Positions 12,293-12,352 of a stretch of DNA of 12,352 bases are shown one piece after another; within the stretch, counting starts at the first letter, position 1; each line of letters starts with the position of its first letter. The notes beneath the pieces are model-generated. The model saw only the letters and a program-made list of their open reading frames with translations. It made no database searches and was not told the origin of the DNA. This DNA comes from Cloacibacterium sp964530915 (lineage in GTDB: Bacteria > Bacteroidota > Bacteroidia > Flavobacteriales > Weeksellaceae), in NCBI GenBank assembly GCA_964530915.1, contig CAZHCK010000072.1, positions 1 to 12,352 on the forward strand. The letters are read 5' to 3'. The position numbers and the translations under genes were made by a program.

Positions 12293-12308
12293 AGGCTTGA
12301 AATTTTTA

Positions 12309-12316
12309 CAAAAATA
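12309..12316 (-). promoter_or_regulatory. -7 box for murI
   Basis: TATTTTTG on the minus strand matches TAnnTTTG and would place the start about 11 nt before the TTG codon. The -33 region falls inside the heptamer repeat (12321-12352) and holds no TTTG. Confidence 0.48.
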
Positions 12317-12320
12317 CTAA

Positions 12321-12352
12321 AGATTTTAGATTTTAGATTTTAGATTTTAGAT
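12321..12352. repeat. Tandem heptamer repeat (AGATTTT)n upstream of murI
   Basis: Four perfect copies of AGATTTT and part of a fifth fill 12321-12352 and continue past the window edge, so the full length is unknown. It starts 4 nt upstream of the murI -7 box and covers the place where a -33 element would lie. Confidence 0.9.

Noticed and set aside
12321..12352. CRISPR-like array at the window edge
   Set aside because: The unit is 7 bp with no spacers; it is a simple tandem repeat.

Overview
This 12.35 kb window is an AT-rich chromosomal segment of a Bacteroidetes bacterium, most likely a flavobacterium of the Weeksellaceae group (Chryseobacterium / Kaistella / Cloacibacterium relatives). Three things point there. 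Promoters fit the Bacteroidetes form (TTTG, about 16-21 nt, TAnnTTTG). Shine-Dalgarno sequences are almost absent. The one clear ribosome-binding site, before rpsU, matches an altered 16S rRNA tail that I recall from this group. Genus cannot be fixed from the sequence alone.

Layout: positions 1-8694 are almost entirely minus-strand. Reading in the direction of transcription, truA and an ABC exporter come first (8694 to 6205). Then comes a translation/transcription block: rpsU with its own promoter, SD and terminator; xerC-like recombinase; hpf; a four-tRNA cluster Thr(TGT)-Tyr(GTA)-Gly(TCC)-Thr(GGT); tuf; tRNA-Trp; secE; nusG. The tRNA-tuf part has the same order as the E. coli thrU-tyrU-glyT-thrT-tufB operon. 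The block ends in a strong terminator after nusG. Where rplKAJL-rpoBC would usually follow, there is instead a lone umuC and a partial lipoprotein gene, separated by a REP-like palindrome.

The right-hand part holds a TTG-started metallophosphoesterase and a GTG-started Smr-domain protein (plus). A small secreted Cys/His-rich DUF6370-type protein follows (minus, overlapping the Smr gene tail to tail). Then come a DUF3822 protein with rsmD (plus) and murI (minus, TTG start), whose upstream region begins a 7-bp tandem repeat that runs off the window.

I see no CRISPR array, prophage, insertion sequence or obvious new multi-gene system; most of the content is core. The points of interest are regulatory. 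They are a 12-nt extended alternative SD before rpsU, terminator-type hairpins whose U-tracts end exactly 4 nt before two tRNAs, and a promoter inside the tRNA array. There is also a possible short plus-strand RNA between tuf and the tRNAs, facing promoters between truA and the phosphoesterase, and the break of the nusG-rplK linkage.
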